Shown piece by piece: positions 55,021 to 63,505 of a stretch of 64,000 nucleotides of DNA. The position numbers and the translations under genes are program-made. The stretch comes from Gadus chalcogrammus (Eukaryota; Chordata; Actinopteri; Gadiformes; Gadidae). The stretch is from positions 1,879,670 to 1,943,669 of the forward strand of contig NC_079428.1 of the NCBI RefSeq assembly GCF_026213295.1, read 5' to 3'. How positions within the stretch are numbered: the stretch's first letter is position 1; the number at the start of each line of letters is the position of its first letter. A model generated the notes under the pieces. The model was not told the DNA's origin. It made no database searches and was given only the letters and a program-made list of their open reading frames with translations.

Positions 55021-56644
55021 AGAGGAGGAGAAACTCCCAGGCTGGCTTTGTTATCCCCGAACATCGACTAATGTTTCAGTCGTTACTCAAACACACGCGA
55101 CATTTGGGCCTCCTGTAGCTTCTGTGCACATGTAGAGATGCCTTCAAATGTTCAAAATAAATCATCCATAATAAATACAAATAAATAAACACAATAATCT
55201 ACACCAAAGGGTTTGGCAATATCTCAACGTCTTTGTTCACAGTCTTGGCATCCTGCCGCTAATAATAAGCTACCACATACACCCTGATACTACATTTTAT
55301 TTTGAGGATATTAATACGGTAGGAGGATGTTATTTATATCGTCAAACATGATGCAGTCCAAAATAAAATACGGTGTGACGAACTGTTCGCACATCGCTCT
55401 CAGTGGGCATGTGATCTGGATCTGTGAACTCGAGTAGAAATGTTAAAAATAAAGCCCACTTTTGAGATCTTTCCGCAGAACCCGTCCACCTCGACTCCAG
55501 GGGATCTGCGTGGAAGCTAGCGGGAGAACATCGACGCAGGGAAATAAGATACACAAAGAAAACATTCTCCTTTTCTTAAAACAACGAACCCTTCAACCTA
55601 TCACCGTTCTTACACCCCCCCCCCCCCTCCCCGTCCGTCCCCCTCCTCACCCCCTGCCGACCAACACCAGGCCCAGCTGTTAAGCAGCAGTCATGTAAAT
55701 GAGATAGTTAGCAGATTAAAGAGAGCGAGGGAGAGGGAGAGAGAGAGTGTGAGAGCGTCAGGGGGGGAGGGACGGAAGGGAGTTTTTTTTATAGCAGGCG
55801 AGGTGTTGAGGTGTCAAGCAGAGACTCAAAAGCGATGAGGTGAAGACAGCACATCCTGCAACCTGCTTTGAGGTGTGTGTGTGTGTGTCTGTGTGAGCAT
55901 ATGCTATTTTTATAATAATTGATATTTATAGGATGTATGCGTGTGTATATTTGCGAGTGTGTGTGTGTGTGCACTTGTGTGTGCATGTGTGCTTTTACGA
56001 GTTAGCATGTGACTACGCTTTATGTACTCTTGTCAACTCTGTGGGGAGCGTACAAATTCTATACGTGTGTTCTCATCCATGCCTCAACATATCCATGCCT
56101 TAAAATAGCTTGTATAATGTGTGCGTGCATTGGCGTGCACACACACGCGTCTGTCTGTATGTGAGCTCTGCACCGCGGGAGATCATTGTAAATGCATAAT
56201 ACATAGACCCCCGTATTTCTGACTATGCCCGCAATAACGCCGATGCTTGGGTTTATGATGAGCAGATCAGGTGTAGGAGAAAGTGATTACTGAGCACAAA
56301 CACGGCCTGGGATATTGCTCCAGTCGGGAGATGCAACTGGCACAAGAAGCGTCAGCCGGAACGAAAGCTGCCAGCGACCGTCCAAATCGAAGTTGCGTTC
56401 GCAGCTCCTGGGTTATGAAAGCGTGTCGGAAATGTGTTCCCAGAGAGCGGGAGATCGGGATGCTGGGAGTTATTCCGTGACAACGGTTCGGGGTCGTGTT
56501 TAGGTTTGAACAAAGCGGCCGACAAATGAGTTTTCATTGAGTGTTTCAGTGTCACTGCTGTGTAAACCCACGTTTGACACAGTTTGAGTTTTATTTCTGT
56601 TGCTGTAACGCTTTATTCTAAGGTTATTCTATCGTTACATGAAC

Positions 56645-56648
<4 letters not shown>
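55021..56648. other. No gene seen
   Basis: About 1.6 kb of mixed sequence with a C run at about 55614-55627, a purine-rich GAGAG patch at 55719-55753 and degenerate GT sequence near 55871-55990. No gene is recognised. Confidence 0.5.

Positions 56649-56679
<31 letters not shown>
56649..56679. repeat. (TA)n microsatellite
   Basis: About 31 bp of pure TA, directly preceding the SINE-like element. Confidence 0.97.
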
Positions 56680-56680
<1 letters not shown>

Positions 56681-56682
<2 letters not shown>

Positions 56683-57186
56683 CAGGGCAGGCAGTGGTCC
56701 AGGAGGTAGAGAAGGCAGTTTGTCAACCGATATGCTCCTGGTATGATTCTCGGCTGTATTGCCAGACCATAACTTTTTTCCATGTCGGGGCTTTTATTGT
56801 TTGATGCCTCTTCCAGAATGAGGATCAATGTGAACTGTTTGATTGGTTCACATTGATCAGGTAATGCACTTTGATTGGCCCAGACTATAAAACAGCACTA
56901 TATAAATGCAATCGCTTGGAGAAGAGAAAGGCAGGATGCAGTGTTAGACTAGTGGGGAGAAAATATAACCTAGCATTGTGTAGCGTCTTATCCTAGTTAT
57001 CATTGTTGTACAGGGAATGGGTTAACCTAGCAATTGTAAGTGCTTGGCACTTGTTTCAATGAACATCATTACTGTACCGAAAGCGGTATATTGTTGTTTC
57101 ACTTTCTTCTGACAAATGTACTTTTATTATTGTAAGTCGCTTTTGTAAATAGCGTCTGGTAAATGCCCTGTATAATAGTGTAAATG
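56681..57186 (+). mobile_element. SINE-like element (V-SINE-type tail)
   Basis: The 3' end (57131-57186) reads TGTAAGTCGCTTTTGTAAAT then AGCGTCTGGTAAATG, closely matching the conserved tail shared by many fish SINEs and their partner LINEs. The 5' end carries a decayed tRNA-like head with a B-box-like GGTATGATTCTC at 56740-56751. The total of about 500 bp is on the long side for a SINE. A 13-bp perfect inverted repeat (56823-56858) sits in its middle. Known: such tails are recognised by the partner LINE reverse transcriptase. Inferred: an old, inactive copy. Confidence 0.6.
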
Positions 57187-57300
57187 TTTGGCTCCCAAGG
57201 TTGCTGTCCCAATGCCTGCAGTCTATCTCTAGGCATCCTTGAGCAAGCAATTCTCTTACCCCAAATTTGACCAAAGATGTTCTCCGGGTTACTTTAGACA
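57187..57300. other. Possible second interspersed-repeat fragment
   Basis: AGGCATCCTTGAGCAAGCAA followed by TTCTCTTACCCC resembles the CCCTTGAGCAAGGCA-type core of other fish repeats. The match is partial. Confidence 0.25.
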
Positions 57301-57591
57301 TAACAATCTACTGAATACTTGGTAGATTAGTACCGTACACAAAAGCCATTGAATCAGACTACAATAGCCAGCCTCCAGACTTCAGACTCCTCCAGAAAGT
57401 GAGACCCAGCCTCGCCAGTCACATGCACGGTGACACAAAGCCCCCGTCTGAATCCATGTGCGAATCGAAATTAGAATGCAACCTTTTGAATAAGGTTGGC
57501 GAATAAATAAATAGCAGTTCAGGTGCTGGTGGACAGGGGACGAAAGGGGGGTGGGGGGGTTTAGGGAAGGGGAGGCCGCCTCTTGGGGGGA

Positions 57592-57698
57592 GGGGGGGGG
57601 GGGGGGGGGGGGGAGGCCCGCATGGCTCTGTCAGAAGTTTCATATTCGATTCTCCCCCGGCTGCCCTCCCCAATCTCCCCCCCCCCCCCCCCCCCCCC
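57592..57698. repeat. G22 and C22 homopolymers as an inverted pair
   Basis: Twenty-two G (57592-57613) and twenty-two C (57677-57698) are separated by 63 bases. The two arms are perfectly complementary and could form a G-C stem. Confidence 0.93.
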
Positions 57699-57949
57699 GA
57701 CTCACTCACACAGATGGCAGAGGGGTCGAAGCACTTTAATGAATTTTCAAAGGAGCCGCATCGGTGATATTAAAAGGAACCGCCACACCTAAATGCGTCC
57801 CACATCGGCGTAACACACACACCCGCGCGCGCATGTGCGCACGCAGATGCACGGGACAACATGCACGCGCATGTGTGTTCATGCATGCATACACAAACAA
57901 AGAAGGATATACAAAGACATGTTCCCTTATTCATGACAGATGTGTACAT

Positions 57950-57979
57950 CGGTGGCACACACACACACACACACACAGA
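57950..57979. repeat. Short (CA)n microsatellite
   Basis: Alternating CA in a wider CA-rich, G-poor stretch. Confidence 0.9.
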
Positions 57980-58372
57980 TGCTCACACATCTCAACATAA
58001 CAAGAGTAGCGAGACGCACACAAACACACACAAGAGGCAAACATAACATCTCGACACAACGAAAAAATACTCATATTACAATCCACAATCCAATATTTAC
58101 ACCACAAGAGGACAAAACAAGAACAAATGCCCTTCCTCTTTCGTCCAAAACAACCAGTGGTCGGTCTCGCTCACATCCATCGGAATGGAAGTGCTCGTTC
58201 CGCAAGTGCTCATTCCGCGGGTCAAAGGTCAACCTTAATGACTGCGCTGCATATGGTGAACAGGGCGCTCCCTTGCAAGGTAACAGGAAAAAAAGAGAAA
58301 CAATCGCTTCACTTCTGCTGATCCATCTGTCCCCCGTGGTAATGAGTGCACCTGCTCACGCCCGGGGCCAGC

Positions 58373-58398
58373 AAACACACACACACACACCACACACA

Positions 58399-58454
<56 letters not shown>

Positions 58455-58564
58455 GGAAACATTCAAAAACACACACACACACACACACACAGACAGAAAC
58501 ATTCAAAAACACACACAACACACACACACACACACACAGACACACAGACAGACAGAACCATGCA

Positions 58565-58605
<41 letters not shown>

Positions 58606-58665
58606 ACACACACACCCCACCACACACCACACACACACTCACACACTCATACACACGCAGACACA
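58373..58665. repeat. (CA)n with embedded 40-60-bp minisatellite
   Basis: CA runs are interrupted three times by a related GACAGAAACATTCAAAA unit: 58451-58470, 58491-58510 and a diverged copy near 58550-58569. Units and CA runs have expanded together. The 261-codon Thr/His-rich frame is an artefact. Confidence 0.95.
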
Positions 58666-59039
58666 AACACACACAGGTTCCGAGCACAAAGGTCTCATGC
58701 TCGGTCTCTTGCAGGGAAAATATAATCAAAAAGCAATAAGTGTACTGACATCTTCCACTGACACCGTTGACTCATTACATCAAATTACCTGTTTGAATCA
58801 GGAAGTTTACAAGTGTTCAAAGCGGTTTGTGGGGGCAAAAGAGCAGCGCTATGGGTCAGGCCCCCACTCTCACACCGTACGCAACCAGATTTTTCAATCG
58901 CAAATGGGGAACGCTGACCGGTCAACCGCCTCCACAGGCAGTACTCATAGCCTGACGTAATACCCCCCCCCTGATTTCTCCACGCTCCCTGACATCCACC
59001 TGTCAAAGCACTCCCAGCCTGCTACCGTTCATGCCCCAC

Positions 59040-59420
59040 CTTCAAAGGGGCGGGGTGCTGGGGCTAGCCGCCGCCGCTGCTAGCGTCTCTTCAGAAGCTT
59101 CACCGTAGCACGCCGGCCTCCGACGCCACCGGCCGCCGCCGCCTCGACTCATCACCGGGGCCCGTCTGTGATCGTCTAACGCCGGCATCACTCCGCCCCG
59201 GGCTCCAGACCGAAGCCCGCTACCGTTGTGTAGTCGGCCCTTATTTCCTTTCCCTTTCTTGTTCCCCCGTCCCCTCCCCCGGGACAGAGCGGTTATCCGT
59301 CGTGCTCGGTGCTGGTGGATGAACCCGGGGTCAGTTTCAGCGTGGAGGCGCCGCCCGCACCGGTCTGATTCCCTCCACCGTCTCATGTCTCAAGCACCGG
59401 CAGGCAGATGTTAAAGAAAA
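59040..59420. promoter_or_regulatory. CpG-rich stretch (possible CpG island)
   Basis: Dense CG dinucleotides (GCCGCCGCTGCTAGCG near 59070 and ACCGGCCGCCGCCGCC near 59129) contrast with AT-rich DNA on the right. The 114-codon reverse open frame is Arg/Gly/Ala-rich and not recognised. A promoter or first exon is possible but unproven. Confidence 0.35.
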
Positions 59421-59966
59421 CGAAAAAGGGATAATTCAACGCAGACCGAAACGCACACACACACACACACGCACACAGAAACACACACGCCGCGGCCGAC
59501 ATCGCGGTAAATGTTTTATCTTGTCATACCTTGCAGCTCCGTTTCCTGTGCGATGTGTTGGCGTAGCCCTGAGGAAACCCAGCAAAAACACATTTGATTA
59601 ATTGTCTGGTTTTCGTTTTTCTATGTTTGGTTTCGCTTTCATGGTACAACAACTGAAACATATAGAGCAGTGTCTTCAAGTTGAAGTTTATGTTTTTCAT
59701 TATAGGTATGGAATATAGGCTACTGTACATCATATTATACAATTCTTCTGGCGACAAAAAATGCTTGAATATTAGCTATTTTACTGTAGGATTATGGGGC
59801 CTGATTGCAATTTGATTAAAAAGCTGTGTGCTTTGAGGTCGATTAATTAGAGCAATCGATGCATGAAAGTGTGAACCACTTCATATCGGTCCTTATTAAC
59901 TCCTTAATTAACTCATTTAAAACAGGTTCAGTGGGTCAGAGATACTGTACTAAAGAATTGATCAGC

Positions 59967-59969
<3 letters not shown>

Positions 59970-60022
<53 letters not shown>

Positions 60023-60034
60023 CACACACACACA
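59970..60034. repeat. (CA)n microsatellite
   Basis: About 65 bp of CA with one GCAC interruption near 60016. Confidence 0.96.
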
Positions 60035-60511
60035 GCATGCAAACTATCGATCTATGTGCATAAACGATAATTGACCGCCACATGAGAAAGTTTGGAGCTA
60101 TCAGCCCTCACCTGTCATACCCCTCTCCGCCCCCATTTAAGGGAGTGAACCGAAAAGCACAGCCAGCATTACATATTCGGATTTGGCTATTTGAATTTAT
60201 TCGTAATGTTATTCCATCACACGTCAAATCATAGATGTTATTAGCATCTGCATCATGTCAAAAAGGGGACGATTGACTCGCTCAACTAGAGCGAGGCTGG
60301 TGTGAACTAAAACAGGTCCGCTGGGCCCCAGCGCATGCCATCAGCATCCCTCAGTCAGTCGGGGTGTGATGATCCCCCAGTGCTCTGGAGGGGTAAGGGG
60401 TGTGTTAGCATCAGCTTAGCTGAGCAGGTGCGGGCTATTTGAGCAGCAGCGATAACGTGGTGACAGTGCATTCCCATCCTCAATATCGCTCTCGCACTCT
60501 CTCTCTCTCTC

Positions 60512-60611
60512 NNNNNNNNNNNNNNNNNNNNNNNNNNNNNNNNNNNNNNNNNNNNNNNNNNNNNNNNNNNNNNNNNNNNNNNNNNNNNNNNNNNNNNNNN
60601 NNNNNNNNNNN
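60512..60611. other. Assembly gap, exactly 100 N
   Basis: One hundred N, the conventional size for a gap of unknown length. The left flank ends in (CT)n at 60498-60511; the right flank begins inside a tRNA-Ser gene. Open frames running through it are meaningless. Confidence 0.99.
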
Positions 60612-60651
60612 TTGGGGTCTCCCCGCGCAGGTTCGAATCCTGCCGACAACG
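60612..60651 (+). tRNA. tRNA-Ser, 3' part only (5' part lost in gap)
   Basis: The 40 bases match the end of a type II serine tRNA. The long variable arm (GGGG-TCT-CCCC), the T arm GCAGG-TTCGAAT-CCTGC, the 3' acceptor strand CGACAAC and the discriminator G at 60651 are all present. GGTTCGAATCC is a perfect pol III B box. A T5 terminator lies at 60670-60674, 18 bases downstream. About 42 bases, including the anticodon, fall in the gap, so the isoacceptor cannot be read. The variable arm fits the AGA/TGA/CGA serine group rather than GCT. The missing acceptor strand should read GTTGTCG. Confidence 0.9.
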
Positions 60652-60971
60652 GTTTCTATCTGAACACGATTTTTCATTCCCTTGTTCAGCCAACACATAC
60701 AACATATTACGGTGAAACTGCATGAAATCAGTGCAAATATGTTAATCTAAGCATGTAGAAGGCGCCATATTTAAAACCTGGCATTATCTGGACAGGCTCT
60801 TAGGCATTCAATGTTTTTTGACAACATGTTCTCCAAACCTAAAATGTTAATATTTAAAGGTCTGATAGATCCGAAGACTAGTGTTGTCAGGTCCAAGTGC
60901 TGAATGCCATGGACGAGAAACCCCTTGGTGTGTTCCGAAGCAGGTTTAAAATGCACATTCTTGAGCAGTAA

Positions 60972-61043
60972 GGGGATGTAGCTCAGTGGTAGAGTGCATG
61001 CTTTGCATGTATGAGGCCCCGGGTTCAATCCCCGGCATCTCCA
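60972..61043 (+). tRNA. tRNA-Ala (anticodon TGC)
   Basis: An intact 72-nt cloverleaf. The acceptor stem GGGGATG/CATCTCC has one G-T pair at position 3 on the gene, consistent with the G3-U70 alanine identity element. The D arm GCTC-AGTGGTA-GAGT, anticodon arm CATGC-TTTGCAT-GTATG (anticodon TGC), T arm CCGGG-TTCAATC-CCCGG and discriminator A are all present. The A box (TAGCTCAGTGG) and B box (GGTTCAATCC) are good; the T loop has A where G is most common. There is no intron and CCA is not encoded beyond chance. A T4 at 61077-61080 can terminate pol III. It should charge alanine and read GCA codons, with wobble. Confidence 0.93.
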
Positions 61044-61205
61044 TTTGATTGCCCTAGAAAAGTCAGGTGAGTGCAATTTTAATCAAATGAGGTCACGAAC
61101 TGCTTAACCTACCAAAGATGTTGCCGAATGCTAATGTTCGAAACAAGTGAGAGAATTGAAACTGTGTTGTCGTCAACGATACAGGTTAATCAGTGCGTGC
61201 GATTT

Positions 61206-61258
61206 CAAAAGCGCACGCTTTTGTGCGCTCAAAAGCTAGTGTGCGCTCAAAAGCTAGT
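61206..61258. repeat. 18-bp tandem duplication beside a short palindrome
   Basis: GTGCGCTCAAAAGCTAGT occurs at 61223-61240 and again at 61241-61258 without change. Just upstream, CAAAAGCG (61206-61213) and CGCTTTTG (61216-61223) form a perfect inverted repeat with a 2-base spacer. Confidence 0.93.
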
Positions 61259-61691
61259 GCCGGTCAACACATTGATATGAGTACGGTACGTTTATGCACT
61301 AAGTGTTGACAGCCACAGAAGAGAAAAACATTGTTGCGTCACGACGAAGATTCAGGCCTGCCGACAAGCGTTGGCCAGTTCTGCTATCTGTACGCAGACT
61401 ACTTCTCTAAGAAATGTATGATACCGTACTGCCAGTCAATAACCGATTTCCCCTCTTGTATCGTTAAGCCAACTTTCATGTATCGGTTGCCACATGTACA
61501 ATTGAAGTAATCTGTTTTCGGCTCATCTGTAAAGCTTCTCATGTAGGAGTGCTGAGGTCCGATCAATAAGATGTGATCAAAGCAAGCTGTGGTCAAGGGT
61601 GTAGGACTATATCACAATTTGATCACACAGCCTCAAGCGTTGCAGTCTGTTACTGTTCGAACAACTGATAGACTTGAGGTCGATAAGCACC

Positions 61692-61771
61692 ATTGTCCTG
61701 GCCAAGCGGTTAAGCTGATGCACTAGAATCCATTGGATCCCCCGCTCCATGATTGAAATCTGCCACACCAC
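61692..61771 (+). pseudogene. Decayed tRNA-Ser (AGA-type) pseudogene
   Basis: The alignment to a type II serine tRNA runs end to end: a TTGTC acceptor remnant, TGGCC-AAGCGGTTAAG D region, an anticodon region with CTAGAA (ancestral anticodon AGA, one loop base missing), CCATTGGATC at the start of the variable arm, and a wrecked T arm (ATGATTGAAATCTG) replacing the B box. Acceptor pairing is lost. The broken B box and stems make transcription and folding unlikely. It is probably a relative of the tRNA-Ser at 60612, about 1.1 kb upstream. Confidence 0.75.
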
Positions 61772-61906
61772 TTTACCACCTCTGCTTTTAGCAGGCAGGC
61801 CAAATATCTTCATCTCTTAGGATGGCCAAGTCAACCTATTGATTGGCTGTATCATTAAGCAAAGCTTCAGGTATTGATAGTAGAGATGTACTGATTAGTA
61901 CAAAAA

Positions 61907-61967
61907 GGGGATGTAGCTCAGTAGTAGAGCGCATGCGAGGTCCAGGGTTCAATCCCCGGCATCTCTA
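61907..61967 (+). pseudogene. tRNA-Ala copy lacking the anticodon loop
   Basis: The 61-base copy is closely related to the tRNA-Ala at 60972. It keeps GGGGATG, TAGCTCAGTAGTAGAGCG and the anticodon-stem strand CATGC. It then jumps to GAGG, the TTCAATC T loop and CATCTCT-A. Eleven bases are missing: the whole 7-base anticodon loop with the anticodon, and four bases of the 3' stem strand. The A and B boxes survive, so pol III could still transcribe it, but the RNA cannot decode. No T4 run lies close behind it. The last acceptor pair is weakened (CATCTCT). Confidence 0.9.
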
Positions 61968-62068
61968 AATTGTAGTGTAGGTGACGCGATGATTATGAAT
62001 GAATCCCTAATATAACAATTTGCATTGAGCCAGGGTTTAGATATTGACTCTATATTATGTAAATATAA

Positions 62069-62140
62069 AGCAGAGTGGTGCAGCGGAAGCGTGCTGGGCC
62101 CTTAACCCAGAGGTCGATGGATCGAAACCATCCTCTGCTA
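62069..62140 (+). tRNA. Initiator-tRNA-Met body with CTT anticodon (variant or pseudogene)
   Basis: The 72 bases fit the vertebrate initiator methionine tRNA: A1 with T72, acceptor AGCAGAG/CTCTGCT, D arm GTGC-AGCGGAA-GCGT, three G-C pairs in the CTGGG/CCCAG anticodon stem, and the initiator-type T loop ATCGAAA. The anticodon triplet at 62101-62103 is CTT instead of CAT, a single A-to-T change at position 35. C-to-T at position 11 of the D stem is tolerated as a wobble pair. The promoter boxes look intact and a T5 lies at 62194-62198. If expressed, it would pair with AAG, not AUG; whether any synthetase would charge it is unknown. It may simply be a decaying copy. Confidence 0.9.
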
Positions 62141-62210
62141 GCAGGATTACCTAAAATGGCATCAATCAATCAATGAAATGAATTGCAATTACATTTTTAG
62201 TCTAGCCTCA

Positions 62211-62234
62211 ATAGATCGAAACCATCCTCTGCTA
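62211..62234 (+). pseudogene. 3' fragment of an initiator tRNA-Met gene
   Basis: Twenty-four bases match the end of the initiator tRNA (second half of the T arm plus 3' acceptor strand, ending CTCTGCTA) with one mismatch. The fragment is joined directly to the end of the upstream duplication unit at the shared GAT. It suggests a third copy or a template-switch junction. It lacks the A box and cannot be expressed as a tRNA. Confidence 0.85.
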
Positions 62235-62447
62235 TAATCAGACTGTTTCGAAGTTTCAGTCTTAAAATGAATAGCATTCAGAATCAAGAATCCTGTGCTG
62301 CAGTACGGGTGGACTACCCCACACGTATTGCCCACATCAGAAGCTGTGATGGCAATTTAAAGATGTTTACCACAAAAGATAACAATGCGCCTAACAATGC
62401 GCAAAGAGCCAGGGTTTAGATGTTGACTCTATATATTGTAATTGTTA

Positions 62448-62519
62448 AGCAGAGTGGCGCAGCGGAAGCGTGCTGGGCCCATAACCCAGAGGTCGATGGA
62501 TAGAAACCATCCTCTGCTA
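62448..62519 (+). tRNA. Initiator-type tRNA-Met (CAT) with T-loop mutation
   Basis: A 72-nt copy with the correct CAT anticodon (62480-62482), AGCAGAG/CTCTGCT acceptor, GCGC-AGCGGAA-GCGT D arm and CTGGG/CCCAG stem. The T loop reads ATAGAAA instead of ATCGAAA: C-to-A at position 56 (62502). C56 is almost invariant, makes the tertiary G19-C56 pair and is part of the pol III B box. The change should weaken both folding and TFIIIC binding, so function is doubtful. A T5 terminator lies at 62573-62577. It is the second copy of the 379-bp-period duplication. Confidence 0.9.
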
Positions 62520-62599
62520 GCAGGATTACCTAAAATAGCATCAATCAATCAATGAAATGAATTGCAATTACATTTTTAGTCTAGCCTCAATAGATAGCA

Positions 62600-63220
62600 T
62601 GCAGTGTTCTACTCACAATATTAGAGATAAATAGCGAGCATTTTAAAACAAATATCTGTTACTAAAATGATTGAGCGTGGGATTGGTAGCGAGACTGGGG
62701 TTGATTGAAAAATTAAGAACGAGTATACCTACTGGTATACGCGGATACATGGTCAGTATTTGTATTTAGCGCTCGCAGTTGAGAGCATAGAGTGTATGAA
62801 AGTTAAACTCTAACTCTAGTTGTGAGAAGTTCTTAGAAGTGTCTGGGTATCAACCTCCTTTCCTGTTTTGCCAAGCGTTACTGAGTCTTCTACGTGCACC
62901 TCTCCAGCATGGACTTCTGGGGTAACCGTCTCGTCCTGTATCGACTAGCATGCAATGGACGGTTCGTAGGCCATTGGCATGTCGTGGCGGGCTTTGGCCG
63001 CTGTCGTTACGACTTTACAATTGAGGCCTAGCGTGCTATCATTGTTCCCCGCGGTAGAAGATGGGCGAATGGATGTTTAGGATAATATGTTTCAAATATG
63101 TATGCTATAACCACTTACATTCACACCTGACCACTCTGACCCTGGTTCCATTAAATGTTGTGACCTAGACTGGACGGTTGATGACGGGATTTGTCGGGTT
63201 GCCAGATTCACCGTGTATGT
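62600..63220. other. No gene seen between tRNA copies
   Basis: About 620 bp of mixed sequence. I looked for further cloverleafs and promoter boxes on the + strand and found none that I can support. Confidence 0.5.
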
Positions 63221-63261
63221 GTTTCCGTAGTGTAGTGGTTATCACGTTCGGCTCACACGCG
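63221..63261 (+). pseudogene. tRNA-Val (CAC) 5' half, 3' half replaced
   Basis: GTTTCCGTAGTGTAGTGG then TTATCACGTTCG matches the first half of vertebrate tRNA-Val, and CTCACAC gives a CAC anticodon in the loop. One change (C to G before CTCACAC) spoils the anticodon stem. After ACGCG at 63261 the sequence departs completely; no CGGAAAC acceptor strand follows. A B-box-like GGATCGAATC appears at 63345-63354, about 110 bases after the A box. It is a truncated or recombined copy, or the head of a tRNA-derived element. Confidence 0.75.
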
Positions 63262-63505
63262 GGGGCCAGCCGCGTATAGCCGTAGAACGCTGACTAGCCA
63301 ATCAGAAGAGAGAAAGAAAATGCTGCAGATCTCCCAGAGGAGGTGGATCGAATCTCACGTTTGCCAAACAAATCGAACCCTTATTTGATTTAGAATACTC
63401 TTATATTCTTTCTACAGCATGTGTACATATAAGAGTACTTTAATCACTTTTTGTACATATGTGGAAATAATTAATCCTTGAGGATAATATGCTAATAAGA
63501 CCTTG

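Larger units (their letters stand above)
62027..62595 (+). repeat. Tandem duplication carrying initiator-tRNA-type genes, period 379 bp
   Basis: A unit of about 190 bp begins with GAGCCAGGGTTTAGAT at 62027 and again at 62406. It contains the tRNA and ends in CCTCAATAGAT at 62216 and 62595. The 3' flanks (GCAGGATTACCTAAAAT onward) are nearly identical; the 5' flanks differ at several sites. About 190 bp of unrelated sequence separates the copies. Confidence 0.95.

Noticed and set aside
54237..55064. 275-codon reverse open frame
   Set aside because: Ser/Pro/Leu/His-rich translation of the purine minisatellite; open only because the tract avoids stop codons on that strand.
57940..58725. 261-codon forward open frame
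   Set aside because: Thr-His repeats from (CA)n; no conserved protein features.
60355..60723. Open frames across the N gap
   Set aside because: They depend on 100 unknown bases; the right flank is a tRNA-Ser gene.
63221..63370. Intron-containing tRNA-Val
   Set aside because: No sequence downstream pairs with the GTTTCCG acceptor strand, and tRNA-Val genes normally have no intron.
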